A stretch of DNA of 64,000 nt from positions 125,593 to 189,592 of the forward strand of contig CAUYUJ010018475.1 of the NCBI GenBank assembly GCA_963575745.1, written 5' to 3'. The notes beneath the pieces were generated by a model. The model did no database searches. It was given only the letters and a program-made list of their open reading frames with translations, and was not told the DNA's origin. The DNA comes from Prorocentrum cordatum (taxonomy: Eukaryota > Sar > Dinophyceae > Prorocentrales > Prorocentraceae). Shown here one piece after another: positions 30,963 through 42,226 of this stretch; position 1 is the first letter of the stretch; each line of letters begins with the position of its first letter. A program made the translations under genes and the position numbers.

Positions 30963-32013
30963 GCGCGTGCCAGGGGCGCCAGGCGCGACAAGAACGCCAA
31001 GTGCACCAGGTGCGGCACGTGCCCGGCGCGCCAGGTGCGCTAGGTGTGCCAGGTGCGGCAAGTGCGCCTCGTACGACAGGTTCGTCGGGCGCCCGTGGCG
31101 CATTGCGCTGCCCCATGGGACGGCAACGGCGCTGGGCGATCAGTTCGACCCCGACGACCCTCGTGGGCAGTTGCGCGGCAGCCGCGGCAGGTGCCCCGCT
31201 TCGCCAAGTCAATTCCCTGATCCAATTTCCTCCGCCCCCCCCCCATGCCACCCCCGCCCCCCTCATGGAATAACGCCACGAAGGCGGCGTACATTTTTGA
31301 CTCCACAGTGCCACGAGCCTGGGTCCAACGTGCGTCGCGGGATTTCCAGTGTGTGTCATGATATTGGCTCCACTTTCCTCGCTGACGGCCCAGCGTTGCG
31401 AGCATGCGCTTGCAACGCTTCCAAATCGCAGCCGAGATATTCAAATTCTTATCCGTGTGCCGTTCGCTGAATCAGTTGAGACTGTTCCCGCGGGCATCTC
31501 CCTGAATGCTCCATCAGCAAGGGCTTGCACAGGAACGTTTTGCCGAAGGCACCTGTGCACCGCCAGCACAAGTCCTGGCCAGTGCCATGCCGCGCTTCTG
31601 GCGTACTCTCGTGGCTCGGACGGCCAGGCAACACCCACGGGTCCAGGATGGGACTGGCCAGGCATGGTGGTGATAGTAGTACAGGAACGCCTCGGGGGAA
31701 AACAAAAAACACACTTGAAAATATTGCCCATCAACGACGGGGCAGCGAAGGAATCCACCTGCAACCTTCGACGGAGACTGGCCCTCCACAGGGCCTCGAC
31801 CGCTATTTCCCCTCGGGAGAATGCGCCCCGGTACTTCCGCTGTCTTCCGCCGACCTTCTGCAAGAATCTCAAGGTCTGCCTTTTGCCGGGGCCCCACCGT
31901 CCGCCGACCTTCCGCCAGCTTCCGCCGTCCTTTCGGCATTCCAGCCACCGTTCAACGGCTTCCGCCGACCTTCCCTTCCGCCGACTTCCAAGCGTTTCGT
32001 TCGGTTCCCGCGC
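30963..32013 (-). other. Spacer of the large inverted repeat, possible coding remnant
   Basis: The spacer starts with GCCAGGTGCG-type 9-10-bp repeats (30970-31075) and ends with CTTCCGCCGACC repeats (31840-31990). Between them two minus-strand pieces look protein-like: CWRCTGAFGKTFLCKPLLME (about 31570-31510) and SAAIWKRCKRMLATLGRQRG (about 31440-31380) with YAAFVALFHE near 31270. I recognise no transposase signature. The A-rich block at 31690-31735 resembles part of the insert at 2470-2735. Confidence 0.3.
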
Positions 32014-32454
32014 GCTTGCCACGCGGCCACGCCGCGAAGCGAGGGCGCGGCCTCGGACATGGGCGGCGCAGCGCGCCCACGTCGGCGCCGGTCAGTTCCT
32101 GGCCCTCGTCCGCCAGAAAGCGTCGCAGCTGCCCTAAGAGGAAAGTGCAGAACCAACTCCGCCGCCGCCATCCCCCGCGGGTTCGCCTGGCCGCCCTCAG
32201 GCAAACTTGCGGCGGGCACGGGAGGACGGGGGCGGGAGACAAGATGGCGGCAGCGGCGGGGGCGACGGCGGCGAAGGGCGGGCGAGGAGGGGGGGGGGGA
32301 GGAAACCGATGAAGAGCAGCAGGAGGAGCAAGAGGAGAGATGAGAGGGGGAGGGAGGGGGCTATCCTAAGCACGTGCGACGACCAAGGCACTAGGCACTA
32401 GCACGAGCACTAAAAGGCACTAGAAGACACTAGAATGCACACATAGACACGAAA

Positions 32455-32486
<32 letters not shown>

Positions 32487-32488
32487 TC
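32455..32488. repeat. TA dinucleotide microsatellite
   Basis: A (TA)n run of about 14 units in the right arm of the large inverted repeat, replacing a unique stretch present in the left arm. Confidence 0.9.
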
Positions 32489-32510
32489 CAGGATCGAGCA
32501 CATAATATTT

Positions 32511-32930
32511 CCCCTCCTGATTCTCCTGGGCAAAGCATCGTAGCGGACACAGGTCTGTCCACCACCTGCACTGGGCCCGCGGCTGGGGGTGCACTTTGGA
32601 ACCACCACCAGCGCGGGAAACTCGCGAACAGACTGCACGAGCAACTGGAAAGCTAGACCAGAAAAACCAGTGTCACAGAAGATACAGACACTGAAGTAAG
32701 TCTGAAACCTCTGGGTTCCCTGGACACTGCGAACCACTCCGTCAAGCTTAAGTCTGCCCTGCGCCAATCTGCTCCCGACCGTTTTGCCACGCTTGGGGTC
32801 TCGAGGGGTACACCGGGACGAACGCGAAACTGGGCGCCTGGTGGCAAAGGCCCCACAGAGGCCGCAGCAGACGACCTGCAAGGACCCAGGCTGGGTCGGG
32901 ATCCTCCCTCTCCCCGCCCTTTCTTCTCCT
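32511..32930 (-). other. Possible exon, unrecognised
   Basis: The minus strand reads TYFSVCIFCDTGFSGLAFQL, REFPALVVVPKCTPSRGPSA and CVRYDALPRRIRRG in one frame, with balanced residue use unlike the surrounding repeats. It starts beside a TCC tract, as the exons of the 7-12 kb gene do. No family is recognised, and no start or stop fits. Confidence 0.35.
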
Positions 32931-33150
32931 CCTTCTCCTCCTCCTCCTCTTCATCCTGGTCGATCTTCCTTCTCATTCTCCTTCTTCTAATCCTCCTCCG
33001 CCTCCTCTTCATCCTGCTCCTCCTCATCATTATCACCATTCTTCTCCTCCTCCTCCTCCTCCTCATCGCGCCCCTCCTCCAGCCCCTCCTCCTGGAGGAG
33101 ATGGAGGAGAAGGAGGAGGAGAAGGAGGAGGAGGAAAACAAAGGACGTGG
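32925..33150. repeat. TCC-to-GGA foldback tract
   Basis: (TCC)n-rich sequence to about 33110 switches at CTCCTCCTGGAGGAG into (GGA)n-rich sequence, giving a long potential hairpin. Layout is the reverse of 8805-9050. Confidence 0.75.
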
Positions 33151-33234
33151 ACGAGGCCGAGGAGACGGACGACGACGAGGAAGACCAGCAGGCAGGGGGA
33201 GGGGGGAAGGAGGAGGAGCAGCAACAGCAGGAGC

Positions 33235-33436
33235 AGCAGCACGACAACGACGACGATGACGACGACGCCGCCGACGACGAGGCCACTGCGACAGCACGCG
33301 GTGTGGGCTGGCTGGCGGCGCCAGTCCTCCGCTCCAGCTCGGACCTCGCCTGGTCGACCTTTCAGAGTGCGCCACGGATGGAGGCACGACGCCGACGACG
33401 ACGACGAAGACGATGGCGACGACGGCGACGGCGACG

Positions 33437-33473
<37 letters not shown>

Positions 33474-33780
33474 GCATGAAGACTGGGACGAAAACAACGA
33501 CGGACACGAAATTGACGACGACGATGATGACGACAATGACGACGACGGCAGCGGCGACGACGGCCGTGGCGGTAATGACGACGACAAGGCTTTGAAGTGT
33601 GGCGTCATGGGGCGCCTTTGTCTCATGCGGGGGGAACCTGGGGGGGACCACCCTGACAAGATGGTGAAACGACGACAACGACGACGACGACAAGGACGAC
33701 GAAACGACGACAAGGACGACAAAGACGACGAGGACGACGTCGAGGACGCCGATGACGACGAGGAAACAAGGAGGGAACAG
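33235..33780. repeat. GAC trinucleotide tract
   Basis: GACGAC and GATGAC units in blocks at 33240-33290, 33385-33560 and 33660-33760, separated by ordinary sequence. Acidic plus-strand frames here are repeat translation. Confidence 0.8.
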
Positions 33781-34139
33781 CGAGGACGACCGAGGACGGC
33801 CGAGCAAGCGAGCGCGCGGACACGCCTGGCCGCGACAGGGACCCGGCGGGCCCGCCCCGCGGCCCGCGCGGACGCGGCCGTGGCCGCGAGAGGGGAGGCA
33901 CGGCTCGGCTCTGCCCCACCACGGCCGAGGGCGAGGAAGCATCACGAGGCCGAGGACGAGGTGGAGCTGCCGCCTCGACGGGGTGGAGTTCGACGGCGAG
34001 GAGCGCCAGTGCGCTGCGGCGCGCCGGGTCGTCGACCACGACGGCTGGGTGACTCGACAGCCCAACGCGGTCACCGAGACCGGCCCCTGAGCATGGAACG
34101 GGGGCGGGCTGCGGAATCAGGCGATCACCAAAGAATATA

Positions 34140-34330
34140 TGGAAGCGCAATCGGCCACGCGGCCGGGAGAGCGAGTTCCACGGGGAGGAATGAGGACGGG
34201 GTGGAGTTGCCGCCTCGACCAAAAGGGGCGGGGACGAGGCAGAGGTCGAGGTCGGCCCGCGCGGGGCGGCTGCGGACGCGAGAGAGGGCACGGTGTGGCT
34301 CTGCACGGCGGGGTTCGGAGGGGGGGGGTG
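34140..34330. repeat. 195-bp dispersed duplication, copy 1
   Basis: Nearly identical to 35204-35395: GCAATCGGCCACGCGGCCGG, GGGAGGAATGAGGACGGGG, CCGCCTCGACCAAAAGGG and GGGTTCGGAGG in the same order. A weaker third piece lies near 33955-33995. Confidence 0.85.
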
Positions 34331-34599
34331 GAAGCCGGTCTCTGTCGGCGTGTGCAGGACTTGTCTGTTCGAGTCGTCGTCTCCGTCGGTCGTCGTCTCC
34401 GTCGCCACTTTTTCTCTGCGCCGGCCTCCTCGAGCCTGTCAGCGCGAGAAACATGAAGCACTGTCGTATCGAGTCGAAGGGAAGCCCCTTCCCTGTGATC
34501 CCTCCCCCGTCGGGGTAGGAGTCCCTGGGGCGGGAGGTTCCGGGCGGTGGAGAGGGGGTCAGATAGGCATCCCCCCATGGGGGTCCAGGGGCCTTAGAA

Positions 34600-35090
34600 A
34601 AGTACCAAGACAGGCCAAGTGTGCCCCAAGAGGCTTTCAGACGGTCCAAGAGAGCCCCCATTCGCCACACTATCAGCCCAAAACGCCTTCACGCCATCCA
34701 GACTGCCTAGGAGACCGCCAAGACGCCCCAAGACGCCAAGAAACCTCCAAGCGCACTCCCGAGAAGGGCCCCACGAGGTAAAAACCATTGATTTCCCCTT
34801 TGGGCGAGCTCGCCTGTTCCGCTCCCTGCCGCTCCAAGCTGGCCCAAGAAGCCCCCAAGATCGCCGCCCAAAGAAGGCCCCCAAAACAGCCAAAGACGCC
34901 TCCAAGACTGCCCTAGAGGCCCCCGAGACGGCTCCAAGAGGGTGCCCAGACGGGGGCCCCAGAAGGCCCACAAGAGGTCCCCAGGAAGCCCGAAGAGGCC
35001 CCAAGAGGTTCTCAAAAGGCCCCCAAGCGGCCCCCGAGAGGCCCCAGAATACCTCCACGGAGGCCCCCGAGAGCTTGCTTAAGAGACCTC
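34600..35090. repeat. CCCAAGA-type minisatellite
   Basis: Degenerate GCCCCCAAGA, GGCCCCAAGAGG and CTCCAAGACTG units fill most of the space between the two 195-bp duplicates. Confidence 0.65.
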
Positions 35091-35203
35091 AAGAAGGATC
35101 CCTCTGGCCCACGTCAGCGTCGTCGTCTCCACTGCCGTTGTCGTCGTCGTCGTCGTCGTCCCCCTTCAGGGTCGGCGGCACCGGCACCGTAAGGCCTTCG
35201 CAA

Positions 35204-35395
35204 TATGGAAACGCAATCGGCCACGCGGCCGGGAGAGCGAGTTTCACGGGGAGGAATGAGGACGGGGCGGAGTTGCCGCCTCGACCAAAAGGGCGAGGAC
35301 GAGGCAGAGGTCGAGGTCGGCCCGCGCGGGGCGGCTGCGGCCGCGAGAGAGGGCACGGTGTGGCTCTGCACGGCGGGGTTCGGAGGGACAGGGCG
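35204..35395. repeat. 195-bp dispersed duplication, copy 2
   Basis: In the same orientation as 34140-34330, with about one change per 20-25 bases. It diverges abruptly after GGGTTCGGAGG. Confidence 0.85.
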
Positions 35396-35647
35396 GAAGC
35401 CGGTCCTCCGCCCGGAACCCTCGCAGTGGGGTCGAGAGGAGGAGCAATCGAGGAGGGGGAGGAGCGAGGGTCGAGGAGATTTTGTTCATGCCGAGGACGA
35501 GGGCGGAGCTGTGGCATCAAGAGCGGAAGCGCGAGAAGGGGAGCGCGGAGTCGCCGCCGAGGCGGCGCCCGCACTTCCAGGGCCCTCCGCGAAGGTTGGC
35601 AGGACGGGGAGCGAGTGGAGGTGTGCATGCAGTGCGAGGCGGGGATG

Positions 35648-35803
35648 TATCCATAACCAGCGCCTGGGGGATCGATGTTCGGGGACCTCGGCAGGCGGTG
35701 GAAATGCACATGTCTAGCCCCTCCCCAAGTGCCCGAGCATATCCATATCCACCGCTTGCAGAGGCCCCCGAACATAGATCCCAAAGGTGGTGGCTATGGA
35801 TAA
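35648..35803. repeat. 155-bp imperfect foldback
   Basis: The left arm begins TATCCATAACC and passes through GATGTTCGGGG to GGCGGTGGA. The right arm, in reverse complement, reads TATCCATAGCC, ATGTTCGGGGG and AGCGGTGGA. About 44 of 55 positions pair, and the loop is about 45 bases. It is MITE-like. Confidence 0.65.
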
Positions 35804-36400
35804 GTCTCCACCTCGGAAAAAGGGAGACTGGCAGCACGGGGAGTGGAAGCGTGAAGCTGCCGCCGAGGCCGCCTCGCAAAAGCGGCCCGACACTGACGGG
35901 GCGAGGGGGCACCAGAGGCCGCCCCACCGAAACACAGCGGACTGGCCTACCGCAGCGTGGCAAGGCGCCGCCGCGGAACCAGCCCGCAAAAGTGAAAGAT
36001 CCGCCCCTCGGATCTGGGTGTGTCTCGGTCGACAACTGCCATCGGGCACGCAAGTACGGTCAGGAACGTTTGCTCAGCGTGTCGCGGCGGCGGCCCCGGC
36101 GGCACGCTACGCCCTGCGAGCTGATGACGCATTGCTCCTCAAGGAAAAGCTCCGGAAGGAAACGCTCGGAAAAAGGGGCGTGGCTAGCGCCACGCGCCGA
36201 GGCGCGGTGGATCAGAACTGGCGGAGCGACACGCTGAGCCAAAGGAACCCGCAGTAAACCGGCCTCTGGAATACTCGACACACGGCAACAGAAGCCTTGG
36301 ATAGCGGATGCCGCACGCGGATTGAGTCAGACAGTATGGAGTCTGTGGCGATGGGGCTGAGAGGGCACGGCTGTCCTCTTGAAGGGTTCACCTTTTCAAT
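35804..36400. other. No supported gene
   Basis: GC-rich sequence of ordinary complexity up to the assembly gap. Frames of 100-250 codons exist on both strands with no recognisable domain. Confidence 0.35.
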
Positions 36401-36500
36401 NNNNNNNNNNNNNNNNNNNNNNNNNNNNNNNNNNNNNNNNNNNNNNNNNNNNNNNNNNNNNNNNNNNNNNNNNNNNNNNNNNNNNNNNNNNNNNNNNNNN
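36401..36500. other. Assembly gap (100 N)
   Basis: Exactly 100 unknown bases, the conventional size for a gap of unknown length. It borders the CTA microsatellite, which probably caused the break. Confidence 0.99.
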
Positions 36501-36536
36501 CTACTACTACGACTTCTACTACTACTACTACTACTG

Positions 36537-36567
<31 letters not shown>

Positions 36568-36583
36568 CACTACTACTACTACG

Positions 36584-36625
<42 letters not shown>

Positions 36626-36767
36626 GCTGCTGCTGCTACTAGTACCAACAACACCACTACGGCTACTTCATCGTCTACTACTATCACAACTATTACAAAT
36701 GCCCCTACTAGTACTTCTACTAGTACTGCCGTTCCTGCTACCTAACACTACTACTACTACTACGACG

Positions 36768-36802
<35 letters not shown>

Positions 36803-38028
36803 TACTACTAGTACTACTGAGACTACGACGACTAGTACTACTAATAATAAAACTACTACCACTACTACTACTGCTACTACTACTACTGCTACTACTACTA
36901 CTATTACAACTACCTGTACTACTACCACTACTACTACTACTACTAATACTACTACGACTACTACTACTACCACTACTACTGCTACTTCGCCTGCTACAAC
37001 TACAACTACGACTAGTACTATTACTACTACTATCACTACTACAAGTACAACATCAACTACGACTGCTACTAGTACTACTACGATTACTACCACTACTACT
37101 GCTACTACAACTACTACTACTACTACTACCACTACTACTACTAATGCTTACTACTACTTCTATACTATTACTACTACTACTACTTACTACTAATATTATT
37201 TACTATACTACTACTACGACCTACGCGACTTATACTACTACTACTACTATACTTCAGTCTATAGCATATCTTAGTATCAACTAACAACTTACGACTACGA
37301 ATACGAATGCGAATACGAATACGACGGACGACTACTACTTAATCCTACTACAAAAATCTACGACTCTACTACTACTACTACTACTACTCTACTACTACTA
37401 CTTACTAACTACTTAATACTATACTACTTACTACTTACAACTACTACTACTACTATTTACTACTAGTACAACGACCTAACCTTACTACAATACTACTACT
37501 ACTATACTACTAATATACTACTACTACTACTATACTACTACTACTGACTACTACGGAGATATAGGGACTACTACACTACTACTGCTACTACTACTACTGC
37601 GACTACTATACTACTACTACTCTACTACTACTACTACTACTAATACTACTACTACTACTACTTACTTTACTACTACTACTACTACTTATACTACTACTAC
37701 TACTTCTACTACTACTCTACTATACTACTTTCTTACGACTTCTACTACCACTACTACTACGTACCTACTACTACCTCCTCCTCATTACTACTGCTATACT
37801 ACTAGTTAGCTACTGGTGTTATAATACGAAGGCCTACGATTACACCACCACTACTACTGTTACTACTGCTACTATACTACTACTCCTTACTCTACTATAC
37901 TACTACTACTTCTACGACGACTTCTATACTACACTACTACTACTACTCTACTACTTACTACTACTACTACTACTACTCTACAAACTACTACTACTTACTT
38001 ACTATACTACTACTTACATATACTATAC

Positions 38029-38059
<31 letters not shown>

Positions 38060-38205
38060 CTACAACTACAATACTCTACTACTAACTATATACTACTTAC
38101 TACTACCTACTACTACTGCCTACTACTAACCTACTACTACTACTACACTACTACTACTACTACTACTACTACTAGTAACTACTACTACTACTACCACTCA
38201 TAATA
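36501..38205. repeat. CTA/TAC microsatellite, 1.7 kb
   Basis: (CTA)n is nearly pure at the gap edge and increasingly interrupted by CTACTACTATACTAC and TACGAC-type variants toward 38200. Thr- and Val-rich frames are repeat translation. The true length is unknown because of the adjacent gap. Confidence 0.97.
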
Positions 38206-39560
38206 TTTCCTGGGGGTTGGGTGAGACAAGGATTCGTGTCTGATGTTTCTCAGAGCGGCCTTGAGCCACAGTGGCGTCGAAAAAGCGTCTCGATAGGAAC
38301 TGCTCATTCCAGTCCAAGATCGCACGTTGGCGCGTGCATGTGTCCCGCTGTGTTCGGCTCAGTAATTTCGAGAGCACGCAGCGTGCCCAGGCAGCGCTCA
38401 TGGCGCGTTTGCGTGGCTGACCGTTCCGAGGAGCGGCTCTCGGGACAGTGGTGAAAAGGGGGAAATCGGCAGCAGCGCCAGCGTCGTTGCGACGGTCATT
38501 CCAGTTCATCAAATTGCAGATACCACTGACTTTCAGACGACCGATCCCCTTGGCTCAATTGCACAGGCAGGCCAGTCATCAGCTTACCGCTGCCCGCGCC
38601 TCAGATGCCGCCTCACCGTCATCGGCGCAGGCTCCCGATCGAGATGCAATTGTAGCACCCTCTCGTGGCCGAGATGGGCAATCGTCGCGGATGAACTCGT
38701 TCCGAAAGCCGAGCGCTGGTCCTCCTCCCTCCTCCCCCTCCTCGCTCCCCCCGCCGTCTGAATTACGCCTCCTCCTCCTCCTCCTCATCCTCTTCCTCCC
38801 TCCTCCTCCTCCTCCTCCTCCTCCTCCTCCTCCTCCTCTCCTCCTCCTCCTCCTCCTCCTCCTCCCCCCCACTTCTCATCCCTCATCCTCCTCCTCTTCC
38901 TCCTCCTCCTCCTCCTCTCCCTCCTCCCCCTCCTCTTCCCCCTCCTCTTCCTCCTCCTCCCCCCCCACTCTCGGCTAAACGCACGAGTGACCATAGGCCA
39001 GAGTGATCTGTAGCGTGCGAATGATGGAGGGGCAAGGTGGCCAAATCCAAGCGCGCAAGCAGCCACTATCGCATCGCGCTGAGCGATTGGGGGGGGGCCC
39101 AGTGAGCCCGCACCAAAGGTCACTCCGACGAAGGGTTACTCTTTCGTGCATTCGACCCTCCGTCTTACTGCCCCCCGCCCCACCAGCCGAGCCCGAGAAG
39201 CAGCGCCCCCCCCCCCCCCTCCCTCCGGCTCAGTAAACCATGCGGCCAGCCTCCGCGGCGGCCGCGCGCTTCCGCTGCTCCGCGCTGCTCAGCTCCTTTC
39301 AGCGGGGCGCCCCCCATCCGCTCCACCGGGGGCAGGGGGGGGCCTCGAGGGGTTCTCGGAGGGAGAAATGGAGGGAGCGAGCGTGCCACGGTGCAGTCGA
39401 ATCGATAGCACCGCACACAAAATGAGGACGGCGGGAGGGTGGACTGAGTGGCCAGACCTCCTGCGAAAATAACACCGCATGGGCAGTGCAGAGGGAGCCT
39501 CGGCTGCGACCGTCGAAGTGACGGCCTCAGCGCTCCGATACACAGGCAGGCAGTCAACAA
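38206..39560. other. Mixed sequence with a TCC tract
   Basis: 38720-38970 is a (TCC)n/(CTC)n run. On the minus strand, 39110-38985 reads PIAQRDAIVAACALGFGHLA and RYRSLWPMVTRAF, a possible exon beside the TCC tract. Nothing can be named. Confidence 0.3.
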
Positions 39561-39763
39561 AATGTCGACCGTGTCCGTGCCAAGTGCGAAGCTCTAGTCA
39601 GAGCTGTCCTCATCGCCGCGGGATTGGATCCTGGACGGTTGCGCGGCACGTCGGGAGCCCGTGGCCACGGCGAGGGCAGGCACATCATCGAGCATGCGCC
39701 CCGCCGAACCGCAGGCGGCCTCGACAGGGTCCTCAGGGGAGCCAGGCACGGATGGCGGGGCAC

Positions 39764-41510
39764 CTACTGAGAGTCGGCACGGGTGGGCACAAATCGCACA
39801 CCAGTCTTGGGGTGCAAGCCCGAGGCAGCATCATGCAAAAGACGAACGCGTGTGGCTTGCGCGTTCTCATTCAGCGCAACACACTGCTGTTTAATTGTTT
39901 CGCAGTGCCCACCAGGCAGGACAAAATAAGAAACACAGGCCTGACATAGAACGACACGGTCATGCCGAACGGGCACGTGTCCGGAAGCCTCAACAACATC
40001 CAACCCAATTTGCCTGCGCCCGTCCTGGACCCAGGACCCCTCGGACCCGCTGGACCCGCTCGGCCCGAAGACGCTCGAAACGCAACCGCCGTTGACGGGT
40101 GCAGGCTGGGGGGAGAAAGGAGTAGCCTCGGGGCGCAGCTGACAGAAGTGGTCAGCAGGCCACTTCACGCGCGTCGGCTGGCACCGCCTGCTGGCCCCGC
40201 TGAGGAGCCCCTCGAGGGCCATGTCAGCGGCTGCGGAGATATTGCGCGCTCGGCACGTCCACTCCCGACGATCGTGAAGAAAATACAATTCATGATTGAC
40301 GACTTGGAGAGAAGTCTTGCTCAAAGCCGCGTCGACGCCCTGACTCGGGGCGGCCTCCACGCAGGAAGCCTGGGTACAGACGATCTGGACCGCACCCGGC
40401 GAAAACTTCCAAGTGCTTTTGCATTGTGTAGCGCGCTGACGCCCAGCATCGACAACAACCTGGGCATGCTGGTGCTTCTGGGCCCCTAGCCAAAAGAAGT
40501 CAGCCCACGAGATGCCTCGGGTTTTAAGAATGACGTCGGGGGGCTGGCCCAGCGCATCTTCAAGCGAACGGGAAGCCTTCGCCCGCTCGAAGGACGGGGG
40601 CACGCTGCTGGATCACGGGACCGAGAGATCTGGCGCCAGAGGTCAGCATGAGGGCTCTGAGCGTTGGCCAGGCCTGGGTGCCAAGACCTCCCCTCCTTAA
40701 CAAAACGTAAATGATCACTGTAAATCGCCCCGAGCTGAGGAGCGACTTGACACGCGCAAGCGCCAGCGTACCTCTCGGCACGAGGCACCGACTGGCGCCC
40801 GGGCAAGGGCCCGCACGCGGCCCTAACGGGAAGACCCGAATCCAAGAGTTCAACGACAGCCCAGCTACACCTTCGGAGCTCAGGGCTCACATTCGCGAGC
40901 CCTGATCCGTCGGCGTAGAGTCGATTGCCCCGCGGCAAGCGAATTGCCCTCTAGTGGGGAACGGAACAAACCAGAGGCGGCAGCGAGAGCGTGATAGGGT
41001 GATGCGGGATGCCGTAGGCAAGCTCTACTGTGTTCCCAATCGGGGTCGCCAAAATTATTGTCCCCGAGGCCCCTCATATACTCCCTGTGCTCCAAAACCC
41101 CAGGCTCGAGCTGCTCGATGCCAGCGTCTTCCGAGGGCCTCAGGAGGACGTCGCAATCGAAACATTGTTGCCCAAGGGCCCTAAGGGCCCCATAGAAACA
41201 CAGCTCGCAGGTCTCGGAATCGCAATGCCCAGCCATCTTCTTCCTGGCAAGGGGGCGCAGCGCGGGCCCTGGGAGACATCCGGCACAGCCTCTGCGCACG
41301 GGGTCTCTGATGGCCGAGACTGCAGCACAGAGGGCTCGACGCCAGACAACCTTCAGAACGTTGTGGTTGCCAGGGATGCGCATCAAGATGCGCGTCGTCT
41401 GCCATCGCCCTATGTCTTCTCGCAGTAGCATCTTGAGCTCCATGGATGGGGTGACGAGCAGTCCCGCGTCTGTTCCGATAACTGCGCGCAGCACGCGCGC
41501 AGCCTTCATG
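39764..41510 (-). pseudogene. LINE B connection and RNase H
   Basis: 40938-40486 carries LYADGSGLANVSPELRRCSW (D-G-S strand), VPRAERYA (catalytic Glu) and IYSDHLRFVKEG (third Asp), then HADLWRQI. After a shift, 40560-40480 gives ISWADFFWLGAQKHQHAQVV, the closing A-D-x-x-A-x-x-G-A-x-x-H motif. Upstream, 41510-40880 contains GHCDSETCELCFYGALRALG, a Cys cluster. The combination is a typical LINE RNase H domain, with frameshifts. Confidence 0.75.
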
Positions 41511-41574
41511 GCCCAGTCGATTCAATGTAGAGACAGTGCGACAGCTGACAAAGGTCCATGGCACTTGGACCAGC

Positions 41575-42226
41575 TCAAATGATTAAATCCTTCTGAAGGT
41601 TCGGGATGATACTCATGAGTGCACGCTGCACGGCTGCCAAGAATATAGCATTGTCCCGAACCAAAGCTGCGCATCGCCAGACCAACCCACTGGCGCTGTC
41701 AAAGATCTGGTGGTCGAACTCGTCCGCGCGAATGGCTGACCATGCTGTGACACTTGCATTCTGCCTCGCCCCGACCAGCAGCCCTGCTAGGCTGCGGAGC
41801 TTGGCGAGCGTGGCGGGGACTACCCCGCCGGCACCTGCGCCGCGCGCGGCCGCTGGTGGCAGGCCTGCGCGCCAAAGAGCACGCACCTTTTCATCATATG
41901 CCCGCCCAAGCGCCTTCAAGCGAGACCTGCGCGCTAACGCTGCGGCCAAACGCTTCCTTTCCTGAATCTCACGCAGCCTGCTACCAGCCAGCTCGCGCCC
42001 CAGGTTGCGCATGTGCCCGAAGACCTTGAGCTTTAACGCTTGGGCAAAACCACGAATGGACCGACTCTCTCGCTGCGACCTGGCAACGCATCCAGACGCG
42101 CACACCTGAATGATGAGGCCAAAAGGGACAGTCCCGTTCGCGATTCACTTGGCTGCTCGAAATCGGGAGGCCGCCTGACTCATGGCATCGCCGGCCCATT
42201 GAAGGCTGACGTCGAAGAACATCATT
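41575..42226 (-). pseudogene. LINE B region after the RT active site
   Basis: The minus strand resumes with MFFDVSLQWAGDAMSQAA, which resembles the Y-x-D-D-x-S-L-Q-x-x-G segment with its start altered, directly at the border of the repeat leader. Further on it reads ALKLKVFGHMRNLGRELAGS, RKRLAAALARRSRLKALGRA and LWRAGLPPAAARGAGAGGVV, the Arg-rich connection seen after RT in this LINE type and in LINE A. Confidence 0.7.

Larger units (their letters stand above)
30476..32510. repeat. 2-kb large inverted repeat with arms of about 490 bp
   Basis: The left arm, about 30476-30962, is matched in reverse complement by about 32014-32510. Shared landmarks in order are TATGTGCTCGATCC, TTCTAGTGCCTTTT, GCACGTGC, AGGATAGCC, GCTGCTCTTCATCGGTTTCC, AGTTTGCCTGAGGGCGGCCA and GTGGCCGCGTGGCAAGCGCG. 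Arms differ by scattered substitutions, and a (TA)n run replaces one piece of the right arm. The spacer of about 1.05 kb is unique. It could be a DNA transposon with long terminal inverted repeats, or an inverted segmental duplication. Confidence 0.85.

Noticed and set aside
30636-31043. Leu/Pro-rich plus-strand protein in the left arm of the large inverted repeat
   Set aside because: It crosses a TCC tract and the equivalent right-arm sequence does not keep the frame.
33256-34518. 420-codon acidic plus-strand frame
   Set aside because: It starts in a GAC repeat and continues into GC-rich duplicated sequence. There is no domain, and the matching duplicate at 35204 is read in a different phase.
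36501-37193. Poly-Thr or poly-Leu coding in the CTA tract
   Set aside because: It is pure microsatellite translation, with the frame extending through the N gap.
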